Shown here one piece after another: positions 55,349 to 63,874 of a stretch of 64,000 nucleotides of DNA. The number at the start of each line of letters is the position of its first letter. The first letter of the stretch is position 1. Below the pieces are notes generated by a model, which saw only the letters and a list, made by a program, of their open reading frames with translations, made no database searches and had not been told where the DNA came from. A program made the position numbers and the translations under genes. This DNA comes from Eutrophocola sp964629325 (GTDB lineage: Bacteria; Pseudomonadota; Gammaproteobacteria; Pseudomonadales; Pseudohongiellaceae): NCBI GenBank assembly GCA_964629325.1, contig CAZVSC010000001.1, forward strand, positions 62,001 to 126,000, in the 5' to 3' direction.

Positions 55349-55984
55349 TTAAAGCTGGGGGGTGTCAGGCTTCACCCAGCGAAAAGTCAGGTTGATTCTG
55401 CCTTTCTCGATGATCGGCTGCTTCGGGACCTGATGCTGCCAGTTATGCTGGATTCCGCTCCCCATCACCAGCAGACTGCCGCCGGCCAGCTCACAACTGA
55501 ACTTTTGCCCCTTGTTTTGCCGATGCCTGAGATCGAACCGCCTGGTTGCCCCCAGGCTCAGGGAAGCAATCACCGGGTCGCTGCCGAGTTCCTTCTCGTC
55601 ATCACTGTGCCAGGCAACACTGTCCTGACCATTGCGATAATAATTGACCAGCGCCGAATTGAATGGCAGCGCAACCGCATCCTCCACACGGGAGCGCAGG
55701 GCTGACAATAGCGGCGTCCAGGGCAGGGGGTTGAGCGCAAGCCCGGAATAGCCATAGCGACTGTTCTTGTCACCATACCAGGCTTGCAGCCTGGGAATCA
55801 GGACGGGCTTGCCGCCAAATGAAATTGTGTCCTGCTGCCAGGGCGTAGACGTCGCCAGCTTTGTATAAGACTCGTCAGCCTCACCGGCGTCGAGAAAACC
55901 CGGATAATAAAAAATGTCTCCGCCCTCAAGGGACAATGTTTCCATTGGTGAGGCAGAGTTTTCCAGGGAAAAGGGGATTTGCAT
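55349..55984 (-). CDS. alkB: AlkB-like 2-oxoglutarate/Fe(II) dioxygenase
   Basis: A 211-residue AlkB family DNA repair dioxygenase that removes alkyl groups from bases. The iron ligands H-x-D (AWHSDDE) and H (QHNWQHQVP) and the 2-oxoglutarate arginines (INLTFR, GATRRFDLRH) are visible. NYYRNGQDSVAWHSD matches the short ALKBH2/3-like type. The start is uncertain: ATG 55984 or ATG 55945. A still earlier ATG (56080) would add a His/Phe-rich stretch encoded by a 9-bp tandem repeat. Confidence 0.88.
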   Translation of the reverse strand: MQIPFSLENSASPMETLSLEGGDIFYYPGFLDAGEADESYTKLATSTPWQQDTISFGGKPVLIPRLQAWYGDKNSRYGYSGLALNPLPWTPLLSALRSRVEDAVALPFNSALVNYYRNGQDSVAWHSDDEKELGSDPVIASLSLGATRRFDLRHRQNKGQKFSCELAGGSLLVMGSGIQHNWQHQVPKQPIIEKGRINLTFRWVKPDTPQL

Positions 55985-56002
55985 GTTGGCGGAAATCAGA
56001 TG

Positions 56003-56038
56003 GAAGTGATAAAAGTGATGAAAGTGATGAAAGTGTAG
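56003..56038. repeat. 9-bp tandem repeat before alkB
   Basis: Four consecutive 9-bp units on the plus strand (GAAGTGATA, AAAGTGATG, AAAGTGATG, AAAGTGTAG). They lie 19 bp upstream of the preferred alkB start and are in frame with it. Confidence 0.85.
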
Positions 56039-56188
56039 CCCCGACCTGGCCGGGATGATTGGCTGCACCTGATAGGCCATGCAGACCGGACAGGTGTGAA
56101 GCAGCCATCCTTGTGAACCGCGCCCGGTTTTAGACCAGGTTCACCTCCATGGCAAGGCAGTCAGGATTGGCGGATTGGAGCGCCTGAA

Positions 56189-56554
56189 TCAGCCCAGCAA
56201 TTCAAGCAAGGCCTGTTTTTTCTCCTCAGGTAGATTTTCCAGTCTTCGGGTCAGCTCACTGTCGGTCATCCTCTGAATGCCGTTTCCTTCCGAAGAAAAT
56301 TCCACGGCGGCTTCATCGTGACTGAAACCCTGGTTGTCGCCTGACAGGTTTTGCTGGATATGCTTTTCCAGCACCATGATAATCTCTGAATTCATGCTGC
56401 GGCGGTTCTGCTCAGACAAGTGCTTGATCTTGTTGCGCAGTCCCTTGGGAAGGCGAATGACGAATTTTTCAATGAGGGCAGGAGTCGATCTGCTCCTGGA
56501 ATCAGATTCGAATTTGGCTGATGAATCCTGGTGATCGTCGGTATAATCATTCAT
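56189..56554 (-). CDS. Arc-like ribbon-helix-helix DNA-binding protein
   Basis: A 121-residue regulator. The Arc-type RHH domain (about 28-68) reads KFVIRLPKGLRNKIKHLSEQ, then NRRSMNSEIIMVLEKHI. Acidic flanks and a helical C-terminus (MTDSELTRRLENLPEEKKQ) follow. ATG 56554 has AGGAA 8 nt upstream; an earlier start at 56668 would translate repeat DNA. Targets are unknown; repeated motifs directly upstream make self-regulation likely. There is no adjacent toxin gene, so it does not look like a toxin-antitoxin pair. Confidence 0.88.
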   Translation of the reverse strand: MNDYTDDHQDSSAKFESDSRSRSTPALIEKFVIRLPKGLRNKIKHLSEQNRRSMNSEIIMVLEKHIQQNLSGDNQGFSHDEAAVEFSSEGNGIQRMTDSELTRRLENLPEEKKQALLELLG

Positions 56555-56593
56555 AGTGCGTTCCTTTCGTTCTCCTTGTTCCAGATACATTTT

Positions 56594-56649
56594 CCAGGTA
56601 CATATCCCTGACACATATCCCTGACACATATTCCAATAGCATATTCCAG
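56594..56649. repeat. 13-bp repeat array upstream of the RHH gene
   Basis: ACATATCCCTGAC occurs twice in tandem (56600-56612, 56613-56625), followed by partial copies ACATATTCC (56626) and CATATTCC (56640), with CCAGGTA at both ends. Lies 45-95 bp before the RHH start, where RHH operators usually are. Confidence 0.75.
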
Positions 56650-56799
56650 GTAGACCAATATCGTTCACAGTAACGTCAAGCCAATAATAAACCTTTAAAT
56701 TTAAAATAGAAATTTTTTCAGAGCCCCATAAGGGATTTACCCTGAATCGGGTTTAGCCAAACTGGCGTTCCAGAATCACACAGTATTCAAGAGGTTGCG

Positions 56800-58146
56800 A
56801 TGTTTGATTACGATTTGTTTGTCATAGGCGCCGGGTCCGGTGGCGTCAGGGCCGCCCGCATATCGGCAGGTTACGGAGCACGCGTTGCCATTGCCGAGGA
56901 TCGCTACATGGGTGGAACCTGCGTCAATGTCGGCTGCGTCCCCAAGAAGCTCTATACCTATGCGGCCCATTTCAGCCAGGACTGCAGTGACAGCAGGGGC
57001 TTTGGCTGGACAGGAGAAGTGCCCGTTTTCAACTGGCACGTGCTGCGGGACAACAAAACAGCAGAAATCGAACGCCTGAATGGCATATATGACAATCTGC
57101 TATCAAATTCGGGTGTAACGGTCTTCAGCGCCCGGGCGAAGATAGCCGGCAAAAATACCGTTGCCGTGGACGGCAGGACGGTCACTGCACGCCATATCCT
57201 GATCGCTACCGGCGGCTGGCCCTTTGTCCCGGACTTTCCGGGAAGCGACATGGTGCTTACGTCCAACGAAATCTTTGATCTGCCCGAATTCCCCAAACGC
57301 ATCCTGGTCGTGGGTGGAGGTTATATCGCGCTGGAATTTGCCGGCATCTTTGCCGGCCTTGGCGCCAGCACCACCTTGTCCTATCGCGGCGATATTCCCC
57401 TGAAGAATTTTGACAAGGATATCCGGGAAAAACTTTTTACCGAGAGCCAGCGGCATATCAGCATGCGCATGAACAGCAATGTTGCAGAAATACGCAAAGG
57501 CGACGATGGCATAATAGTGGCATTCGAAGAGGGCGCCCCCCTGACCGTCGATTGCGTACTTTATGCCACAGGCAGGAACGCCAATACCCGGGAACTTGGA
57601 CTGGAAAATACCCGGGTCAAGACCGGTAAAAACGGTGCCATCGGCGTCGATGAATATTTTGAGACGGACGAACCCGGCATATATGCCATTGGCGACGTGG
57701 TCGGGCGCGCCGCCTTGACCCCCGTAGCAACCGCAGAAGGGATGGTCCTGGCGTCAAATCTGTTCAAGGGAACCCGGAAAACCCTGGATTACACCAATAT
57801 CGCCACTGCCGTTTTCAGCCACCCGAATGTGGGAACCGTCGGTTTGACCGAAGAGGGTGCCAAGGACAAATACGGGGCAATAGTGGTGTTTGAAAGTGAA
57901 TTCAGGCACCTGAAACATACATTGTCCGGCAATCCCGAGCGCACCTACATGAAAATCATCACCGACAAGGCAACCGACCGGGTCGTCGGCATGCATATGG
58001 TCGGCGCCGATGCCGGTGAAATCATCCAGGGCTTTGCCGCAGCCATGCAGTGCGGCGTCACCAAGGCCCAACTGGACAGTACGATCGGTATACATCCGAC
58101 AGCAGCCGAGGAATTTGTCACTATGCGAACCGCCAGGCACGAATGA
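56800..58146 (+). CDS. gorA: Glutathione-disulfide reductase
   Basis: A 448-residue flavoprotein disulfide reductase. It has FAD site VIGAGSGGVRAAR, redox disulfide GGTCVNVGCVPKKL, NAD(P) site VVGGGYIALEFAGI and C-terminal GIHPTAAEE. In the NADPH phosphate site, where E. coli has two arginines (VRK and LRSFD), this protein has Arg in SYRGD but Lys in LKNFD. The site is still basic, so NADPH use is likely. AGAGG lies 7 nt before ATG 56800. Confidence 0.95.
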   Translation: MFDYDLFVIGAGSGGVRAARISAGYGARVAIAEDRYMGGTCVNVGCVPKKLYTYAAHFSQDCSDSRGFGWTGEVPVFNWHVLRDNKTAEIERLNGIYDNLLSNSGVTVFSARAKIAGKNTVAVDGRTVTARHILIATGGWPFVPDFPGSDMVLTSNEIFDLPEFPKRILVVGGGYIALEFAGIFAGLGASTTLSYRGDIPLKNFDKDIREKLFTESQRHISMRMNSNVAEIRKGDDGIIVAFEEGAPLTVDCVLYATGRNANTRELGLENTRVKTGKNGAIGVDEYFETDEPGIYAIGDVVGRAALTPVATAEGMVLASNLFKGTRKTLDYTNIATAVFSHPNVGTVGLTEEGAKDKYGAIVVFESEFRHLKHTLSGNPERTYMKIITDKATDRVVGMHMVGADAGEIIQGFAAAMQCGVTKAQLDSTIGIHPTAAEEFVTMRTARHE

Positions 58147-58254
58147 CGGGGTTCCGGCCAAGCGGCAGCATCAACATCTGGTAGTCCAACCTGTATAACG
58201 TCAGGAAGCAGGGCTTGCGGCAATACCAGTTTCGTGCTGAAATGCCTCTATCTA

Positions 58255-58282
58255 ATTTCCGGTAATCTTTATTACCGGAAAT
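58255..58282. promoter_or_regulatory. 12-bp perfect palindrome before the recombinase gene
   Basis: ATTTCCGGTAAT (58255-58266) and ATTACCGGAAAT (58271-58282) with a 4-bp centre. No T run follows, so it is not an ordinary terminator. It lies 130 bp before the tyrosine recombinase gene in an AT-rich 265-bp gap and could be an operator, recombination site or the end of the gorA message. Confidence 0.65.
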
Positions 58283-58412
58283 AGTGGAGCAGTAAGAATC
58301 AGGCACATATTGTGTATATATTAAGCTATATCAATTAGTTATCGCATGTATCTAAAATGATTCTAAATATCGATAAAATCAATTCCACCCTCATCCGGCC
58401 TGTTCCCGCTTC

Positions 58413-59633
58413 ATGAGTCAGCCCAAGCCACCGGTGCCGTTTTTTGACACGCTCGAGGAAATGGCCAACCCCTACAAGCAGCGTATTGCCTCTGTTAAAC
58501 ATCTGCTCGATGACGAACCCGCCAATGCTGTCGACGACTACCAGTACGCCAGCGAGTTCCTGTATTCCTACCGTGGCAGCCCGGACACGTTTTCCACATA
58601 CAGGCGTGAAATCGAGCACTTCTTGCACTGGTGCTGGCTCATCGAGAAAAAGTCGCTGAAAAGCATCCGTCGCGAAGATATCGAGGCTTATATCGAATTT
58701 GCCCGCAATCCACCGCATTCATGGATCGGTGCCAAGAACGTGGCCAGGTATGCGATGAGCGGCGGAAACAGGGTGCCCAACCCTGAGTGGCGACCCTACG
58801 TCCAGCAAGGCAAAAATCCGCAGGAAACCGCTTACTTTCTGTCCCAGAGCGCTATCCAGAGCATTTTTGCGGTGTTGAGCAGTTTTTGTAACTTCCTGAT
58901 CCAGGAGGAATACCTGGAATTCAACCCGGTCGCCCAGATTCGCCAGAAGGGCAAATTCCTGCGCAAAACCCAGGCAAGCCGCCCTATTCGCCGGCTTTCT
59001 CAGCTCCAGTGGTCCTATGTGCTTGAAAATGCTGAAATAATGGCCAAAAAGGACCCCTTGCATGAACGCACTCTGTTCATCATGAACGCCCTGTTCGGCA
59101 TGTACCTGCGCATCTCGGAATTGGTGGAAACCGAGCGCTGGAGCCCGAAAATGGGAGATTTCGAGCGTGACCTTGAGGGCAACTGGTGGTTCAGGACCGT
59201 CGGCAAGGGCAACAAGGAGCGCCAGATCTCTGTCAGTGACGCCATGCTGGATGCCCTGAAGCGCTACCGGCGCTCCAGGGGACTCCCGGAACTGCCCTCG
59301 CCCGGTGAATATACGCCCCTTGTGCACAAGGCGCGCGGCAAAGGCAATATCAGCAGTACCCGGCAAATACGGGGCATTGTGCAGGCCTGTTTTGACGAGG
59401 CGGAACAAGCCATGCGCAAGGAGGGTTTTACCGAGGAGGCAGAGGCCCTCGGCGCGGCGACAGTACACTGGCTGCGGCATACCGGCATCTCCGAGGATGT
59501 AAAGCACAGACCCCGTGAGCATGTCAGGGATGATGCCGGACACGGCTCCAGCGCCATCACGGACCGCTATATCGATGTGCAACTCACCGAGCGCCATGCC
59601 TCGGCCCGGAAGAAACGCATAAAACCGGATTGA
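58413..59633 (+). CDS. Orphan tyrosine recombinase
   Basis: A 406-residue tyrosine site-specific recombinase. A core-binding domain (about 50-180, SPDTFSTYRREIEHFLHW) precedes the catalytic domain. Catalytic residues are all seen: Arg in YLRISELV, Lys in GKGNKERQI, His-x-x-Arg in HWLRHTG, His in GHGSSAIT and Tyr in DRYIDV. It is about 100 residues longer than XerC or XerD. There are no excisionase, phage or transposon genes nearby. It may be a chromosomal recombinase of unknown target or an island remnant. Confidence 0.9.
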   Translation: MSQPKPPVPFFDTLEEMANPYKQRIASVKHLLDDEPANAVDDYQYASEFLYSYRGSPDTFSTYRREIEHFLHWCWLIEKKSLKSIRREDIEAYIEFARNPPHSWIGAKNVARYAMSGGNRVPNPEWRPYVQQGKNPQETAYFLSQSAIQSIFAVLSSFCNFLIQEEYLEFNPVAQIRQKGKFLRKTQASRPIRRLSQLQWSYVLENAEIMAKKDPLHERTLFIMNALFGMYLRISELVETERWSPKMGDFERDLEGNWWFRTVGKGNKERQISVSDAMLDALKRYRRSRGLPELPSPGEYTPLVHKARGKGNISSTRQIRGIVQACFDEAEQAMRKEGFTEEAEALGAATVHWLRHTGISEDVKHRPREHVRDDAGHGSSAITDRYIDVQLTERHASARKKRIKPD

Positions 59634-59813
59634 TTGAAGGGTTGTTCAGGGGCGGCTAAGGCGGAATTTGCCACAATCAGGGCCATTCAGGGCACGTGGG
59701 ACAATGCATTTTTTTGCCAATTTTTGCCCGTATGATAGTAATATGAAGCGCGCAAAACCGCACCGTCAGTGACGTGCAACAAGCGCAGCAGACCTAGCAG
59801 ACAAGGCAGAGTT

Positions 59814-62015
59814 ATGACAGCACGCGTTTTCCGGCAGATCTCCAAGTCAGTACTGATCCTGGGGTTCACTTATATCCTTGGTTTCGGCAGCCTGCGAGCG
59901 CAGCAGCCGCTGTACCTGCCCGCGGACATACCGCTGGATGTGCAGGCGATCTACCAGGAACTGCTGCCCGAAGCAGACTATGGCAACATAACCAAACGCA
60001 TCATCGACCACCTCGTTCAAAACCATTATTCCGAAATCAATTTCAACGATGATTTCTCCGGCAAACTGCTGGATAGTTTCATCAAAAGCCTGGACGGCTC
60101 GAAAACATATTTCACCCAGGCGGATATCGATGAGTTTGAGTCCTACCGGACCCGCCTGGACGATCTGCTGACCGAGGGCGATGTCGATTTTGGCTACCTC
60201 ATTTTCAACCGCTACCGCCAGCGCCTGATGGAAAGGCTGGTGTTTTCACTGAAGCGTCTTGAAGAAGATCCCGCCGACTTCGATTTCACCGAAGATGAAT
60301 ACCTGATCGTTGACCGTTCCGAGGAACCCTGGCCGGCGGATGAAGCCGCGCTCGAGGAACTCTGGCGCAAGCGCATCAAGAGCAATGTCCTGTCCATGAA
60401 ACTCGATGACGAGGAAATGGACATGCTGGAAATCCGCGAGGAACTCAGCGACCGCTTCCGTTCGCAGTTGAGCCAGGTTCTTAAAACCAACGGCCTTGAC
60501 GTTTACCAGCGCTACATGGATGCCATGACCATGACCTTCGATCCGCACACGCAGTACTACGCGCCACGTGCGGCCGAAAATTTCAACATGAGCATGCGCC
60601 TTTCCCTTGAAGGTATTGGTGCGGTACTGACAACCGAGGATGAATACACCAAGGTCGTCAGTATTGTCAGCGGCGGTCCCGCCGATATGGGTGGTGAGTT
60701 GCAGCCGTCCGACCGCATCGTTGCCGTTGCGCAGGGTGACGAACCCTACGTCGACGTCGTGGGCTGGCGAGTCGATGACGTTGTCCAGCTTATTCGGGGC
60801 GAAAAAGGCACTGTGGTCAGGCTGAACGTGATCCCCGCTTCTTCTGACGCCGGTCTGGAAAGAAAGGAAATCAGCATCACCCGCGATACGGTCAAGCTCG
60901 AAGAGCAGTCTGCCCGCAAGGAAGTCGTGGAGGTTCAGCACAACGGTGAAATTCATAAAATCGGTGTGATCGAGCTGCCCACGTTCTATATCGATTTCGA
61001 GGCGCTGCAGCGTCGCGATCCAAACTATCGCAGCAGCACGCGTGATGTACGCAACCTGCTCGAAGAGCTGAAAGCTGAAAACGTGGATGCCGTGGTCGTG
61101 GACCTGCGTCGCAACGGCGGCGGCTCGCTCACCGAAGCCAATTCCCTGGTTGGCCTGTTTATCCGCCGCGGCCCGACCGTACAGGTGCGCGATGCTGACG
61201 GCAACAATATCGTGCAGGGTGATTCGGATCCCGAAGTGGTCTATGACGGCCCCCTTGCCGTTCTCGTCAATCGCCTGAGCGCTTCGGCTTCGGAAATCTT
61301 TGCCGGTGCCATCCAGGATTACCAGCGCGGACTGGTTCTTGGCAGCCAGACTTTCGGCAAGGGCACAGTCCAGGAACTGGTTGGTCTCGGCGAAGGCCAG
61401 ATGAAGATCACGCGCGCCAAGTTTTACCGGATTTCAGGTGAAAGCACACAGCACAAAGGGGTCACGCCGGACATCAAGTTCCCCGACCTCTACGATACAG
61501 CGGAAGATATCGGTGAAAGCGCCCTGCCCACCGCCCTGCCCTGGGACACCATCGATCCCAATTATTATCGACCCTATTCCGACCTGAAATCGGTGCTGCC
61601 TACCCTGATCAGCAGGCATGATGAGCGTTTGAAGAGCGATCCCGATTTCAATTTCATCGAGGCGCAAATCAAGCGTGCCCAGGAAAACAAGGAAAAGAAC
61701 CAGCTGACGCTGAACGAAGCGCAACTGATTGCGGAGCGCGAGGAAGCCGACCAGTGGCGCCTGCAGACATCCAACGCCCGTCGCGTTGCCAAAGGCGAGG
61801 CCCCGTGGGCCACTGTAGAGGAAATGGACGCCGAAAACGAAGACGATGAAGACGAGATCGTGTTGAACAATGCCGGCATCGACCCCATCGAACGCGATGA
61901 GCGCATGGCCGAAGGTGACGAGAACGCCGACCCATACCTGGTGGAAAGCGGCAAGATCCTGCTGGACCTTATCGACCTGCAACGCGAGGATGTGTCGCTG
62001 GCGTTCAGTCAGTGA
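59814..62015 (+). CDS. prc: Tail-specific protease Prc
   Basis: A 733-residue periplasmic S41A protease that degrades tagged proteins and trims envelope enzymes such as PBP3 and MltG-type hydrolases. It has an N-terminal signal (QISKSVLILGFTYILGFG), a PDZ domain (about 215-300, GIGAVLTTEDEYTKV) and the catalytic Ser in NRLSASASEIF and Lys in TFGKGTVQEL. An acidic C-terminal part follows. ATG 59814 has AAGG 8 nt upstream and is preferred to an earlier in-frame ATG at 59769. Confidence 0.94.
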   Translation: MTARVFRQISKSVLILGFTYILGFGSLRAQQPLYLPADIPLDVQAIYQELLPEADYGNITKRIIDHLVQNHYSEINFNDDFSGKLLDSFIKSLDGSKTYFTQADIDEFESYRTRLDDLLTEGDVDFGYLIFNRYRQRLMERLVFSLKRLEEDPADFDFTEDEYLIVDRSEEPWPADEAALEELWRKRIKSNVLSMKLDDEEMDMLEIREELSDRFRSQLSQVLKTNGLDVYQRYMDAMTMTFDPHTQYYAPRAAENFNMSMRLSLEGIGAVLTTEDEYTKVVSIVSGGPADMGGELQPSDRIVAVAQGDEPYVDVVGWRVDDVVQLIRGEKGTVVRLNVIPASSDAGLERKEISITRDTVKLEEQSARKEVVEVQHNGEIHKIGVIELPTFYIDFEALQRRDPNYRSSTRDVRNLLEELKAENVDAVVVDLRRNGGGSLTEANSLVGLFIRRGPTVQVRDADGNNIVQGDSDPEVVYDGPLAVLVNRLSASASEIFAGAIQDYQRGLVLGSQTFGKGTVQELVGLGEGQMKITRAKFYRISGESTQHKGVTPDIKFPDLYDTAEDIGESALPTALPWDTIDPNYYRPYSDLKSVLPTLISRHDERLKSDPDFNFIEAQIKRAQENKEKNQLTLNEAQLIAEREEADQWRLQTSNARRVAKGEAPWATVEEMDAENEDDEDEIVLNNAGIDPIERDERMAEGDENADPYLVESGKILLDLIDLQREDVSLAFSQ

Positions 62016-62032
62016 TGCTGGATCAAAAATGG

Positions 62033-62057
62033 AAAAGGCGCCAAGGGCGCCTTTTTT
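62033..62057 (+). terminator. Terminator after prc
   Basis: AAAAGGCGCC (62033-62042) and GGCGCC followed by TTTTTT (62046-62057) with a 3-nt loop. Confidence 0.9.
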
Positions 62058-62062
62058 ATGTC

Positions 62063-62152
62063 TGGCGGAGGGGGTGAGATTCGAACTCACGGTAGGCTCT
62101 CACCTACGCCGGTTTTCAAGACCGGTGCATTCAACCGCTCTGCCACCCCTCC
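62063..62152 (-). tRNA. tRNA-Ser (anticodon UGA)
   Basis: A 90-nt class II tRNA on the minus strand. The acceptor stem GGAGGGG/CCCCTCC pairs, the anticodon loop is CTTGAAA with anticodon TGA, the long variable arm GTAGGTGAGAGCCTAC folds, and the T arm has GTTCGAATC. The CCA end is encoded (62063-62065). Confidence 0.97.
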
Positions 62153-62349
62153 GGGAAAGGGGTGCATCTTACCCGAATCACCGCGCCAGTCAACCTGCCG
62201 GCCGGGCCGGATGCACACCCCGAAATTTCTTGCTTTTAAAGGCGGTCTAAGTATGATGAAAGCATTGATTTTCCGGGGATTATCCCCATATCGTTAACCG
62301 GAAAAGCTGTTTTTTATCAAACACCAACTCGTGTAAACGGAGAGAAAGA

Positions 62350-63045
62350 ATGAGTGATTATGGTTTCAGGACAGAAGGTCAATACGCTGTTGGCGGCAGA
62401 AGCCAGGAAGCGATACTGGCAACCAACAAGGTTCTGAAAAATACCTACCTGCTGCTGTCCATGACCTTGCTGTTCAGTGTTGTCACCGCCACCATCGGCA
62501 TGGCTGTCATCCTGCCGCCGATGATGTACTGGGTACTGTTTTTTGTCAGCTTCGGCCTGCTGTTCTGGGTCAATGCCAGCGCCAATTCCTCCATGGGTAT
62601 CGTGGCGGTCTTCGCATTCACCGGCCTGATGGGCTTTATCCTGGGCCCCATGCTTAACTTCTACCTCACGGCGTTACCCAACGGTGGCATGATCGTTGCC
62701 CAGGCACTGGGCGGCACCGGCCTGATCTTCCTGACACTGTCAGGTTACGTACTGACAACCCGCAAGGACTTTTCGTTCATGCGCGGTTTCCTGATGACCG
62801 GCCTGATCGTGATCATCGTGGCCATGCTGGCAAATATCTTCTTCCAGATTCCCGCATTGTCACTGGCCATCTCAGCTGCGGCGGTCATGATTTTCTCCGG
62901 CCTGATCCTGTTTGATACCAGCCGCATCATTCACGGCGGGGAAACCAACTATATCCGTGCCACAGTGAGCCTGTACCTGGACATCTACAACCTGTTCGTC
63001 CACCTGCTCCACCTGCTGGCTGTATTGTCCGGCAACCGTGACTGA
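62350..63045 (+). CDS. yccA: Bax inhibitor-1/YccA family membrane protein
   Basis: A 231-residue protein with seven hydrophobic helices spread over residues 27-228 and the family C-terminus FDTSRIIHGG and LYLDIYNLFVHLL. E. coli YccA binds and limits the FtsH protease. The long, polar N-terminus (SDYGFRTEGQYAVGG) is exposed. A terminator follows 20 bp downstream. It precedes tusDCB, as in Pseudomonas. Confidence 0.95.
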   Translation: MSDYGFRTEGQYAVGGRSQEAILATNKVLKNTYLLLSMTLLFSVVTATIGMAVILPPMMYWVLFFVSFGLLFWVNASANSSMGIVAVFAFTGLMGFILGPMLNFYLTALPNGGMIVAQALGGTGLIFLTLSGYVLTTRKDFSFMRGFLMTGLIVIIVAMLANIFFQIPALSLAISAAAVMIFSGLILFDTSRIIHGGETNYIRATVSLYLDIYNLFVHLLHLLAVLSGNRD

Positions 63046-63067
63046 ACCTCGGCGAAAAAAACCCGGG

Positions 63068-63096
63068 AAAGCCCTGCATGACCTGTAGGGCTTTTT
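63068..63096 (+). terminator. Terminator after yccA
   Basis: AAAGCCCT (63068-63075) and AGGGCTTT (63087-63094) with an 11-nt loop, then further Ts. It lies 10 bp before tusD, so tusDCB need their own promoter or readthrough. Confidence 0.8.
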
Positions 63097-63106
63097 TGTT
63101 TGGAAC

Positions 63107-63499
63107 ATGAAATTCTCCATTATCATCAATGGCGCCCCCTGGTCTTCCCCAGCCGCATTTTCCGCACTGAAATTTGCCGAAGCGGTTGTCGATGGCGGCC
63201 ATGAAATCTACCGCCTGTTCTTTTTCCAGGACGGCGTGCACAACGGATCTGCTTTTGCGGTTGCGCCCCAGGATGAAGTCGACATTCCGAAACGCTGGCA
63301 TGCCTTGATCAGCGAACACGATCTGGATGCTGTTGTCTGTGCCGCCTCGGCGCTCAAACATGGCCTGCTGGATGCCGGCGAGGCCGCCAGATATGACCGG
63401 ACAGGCCACAACCTGTTGCCCGGGTTCGACATCAGCGGTCTTGGCCAACTGGTGGACGCGCTCAACCAGGCAGATCGTGTCGTTACTTTTGTTACCTGA
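63107..63499 (+). CDS. tusD: Sulfur relay protein TusD
   Basis: A 130-residue DsrE-like protein. The active cysteine is in VVCAASALKHG. TusD accepts persulfide sulfur from TusA and passes it via TusE to MnmA for 2-thiouridine in tRNA. Typical start KFSIIINGAPWSS. First of tusD-tusC-tusB. Confidence 0.93.
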   Translation: MKFSIIINGAPWSSPAAFSALKFAEAVVDGGHEIYRLFFFQDGVHNGSAFAVAPQDEVDIPKRWHALISEHDLDAVVCAASALKHGLLDAGEAARYDRTGHNLLPGFDISGLGQLVDALNQADRVVTFVT

Positions 63500-63508
63500 T
63501 ATCCGCTC

Positions 63509-63874
63509 ATGTCCGATACCCGCTCCCTGTTAATTCTCTCATCCAGTGCGCCCTACGCCAGCCAGTCGGCGCGTGCCGCGCTGGATGTCGCCCTGACCGC
63601 CGCGGCCTTCGAGCAGGTCGTGCGCATGGTCTTTATCGACGCCGGCGTCCTGCAGTTGCAGCCCGGGCAGGACAATCGCAAAGACGGTCCCAAGAGTGTT
63701 GGTAAAATGATTCCCGCACTGGCATTGTACGAAGTGCAGGAAGTTTTCTTCCATGAAGATTCCGCCCGCCGTTTCAGTATCGATGTTTCCGCGATGCCGG
63801 ATTCGGTAACCGGCATCAATGACGCCGCATTGAGTGAACTGGTGCAGAAGGCCGACCAGGTAATGGTGTTCTGA
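63509..63874 (+). CDS. tusC: Sulfur relay protein TusC
   Basis: A 121-residue DsrF-like subunit of the TusBCD hexamer. It begins SLLILSSSAPYASQSARAAL and has the family segment VRMVFIDAGVLQL. No catalytic cysteine is needed in TusC and none is present. Its stop overlaps the tusB start (TGATG). Confidence 0.92.
   Translation: MSDTRSLLILSSSAPYASQSARAALDVALTAAAFEQVVRMVFIDAGVLQLQPGQDNRKDGPKSVGKMIPALALYEVQEVFFHEDSARRFSIDVSAMPDSVTGINDAALSELVQKADQVMVF

Noticed and set aside
56003..56649. CRISPR-like array
   Set aside because: Units are 9-14 bp, contiguous or nearly so, with no spacers and no cas genes.
56189..56800. Toxin-antitoxin module with the RHH protein as antitoxin
   Set aside because: There is no adjacent small toxin gene; the neighbours are alkB and gorA.
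62063..62152. tRNA-Ser as an integration site for the recombinase at 58413
   Set aside because: No partial tRNA copy or mobile genes were seen, and the intervening prc is a core gene.
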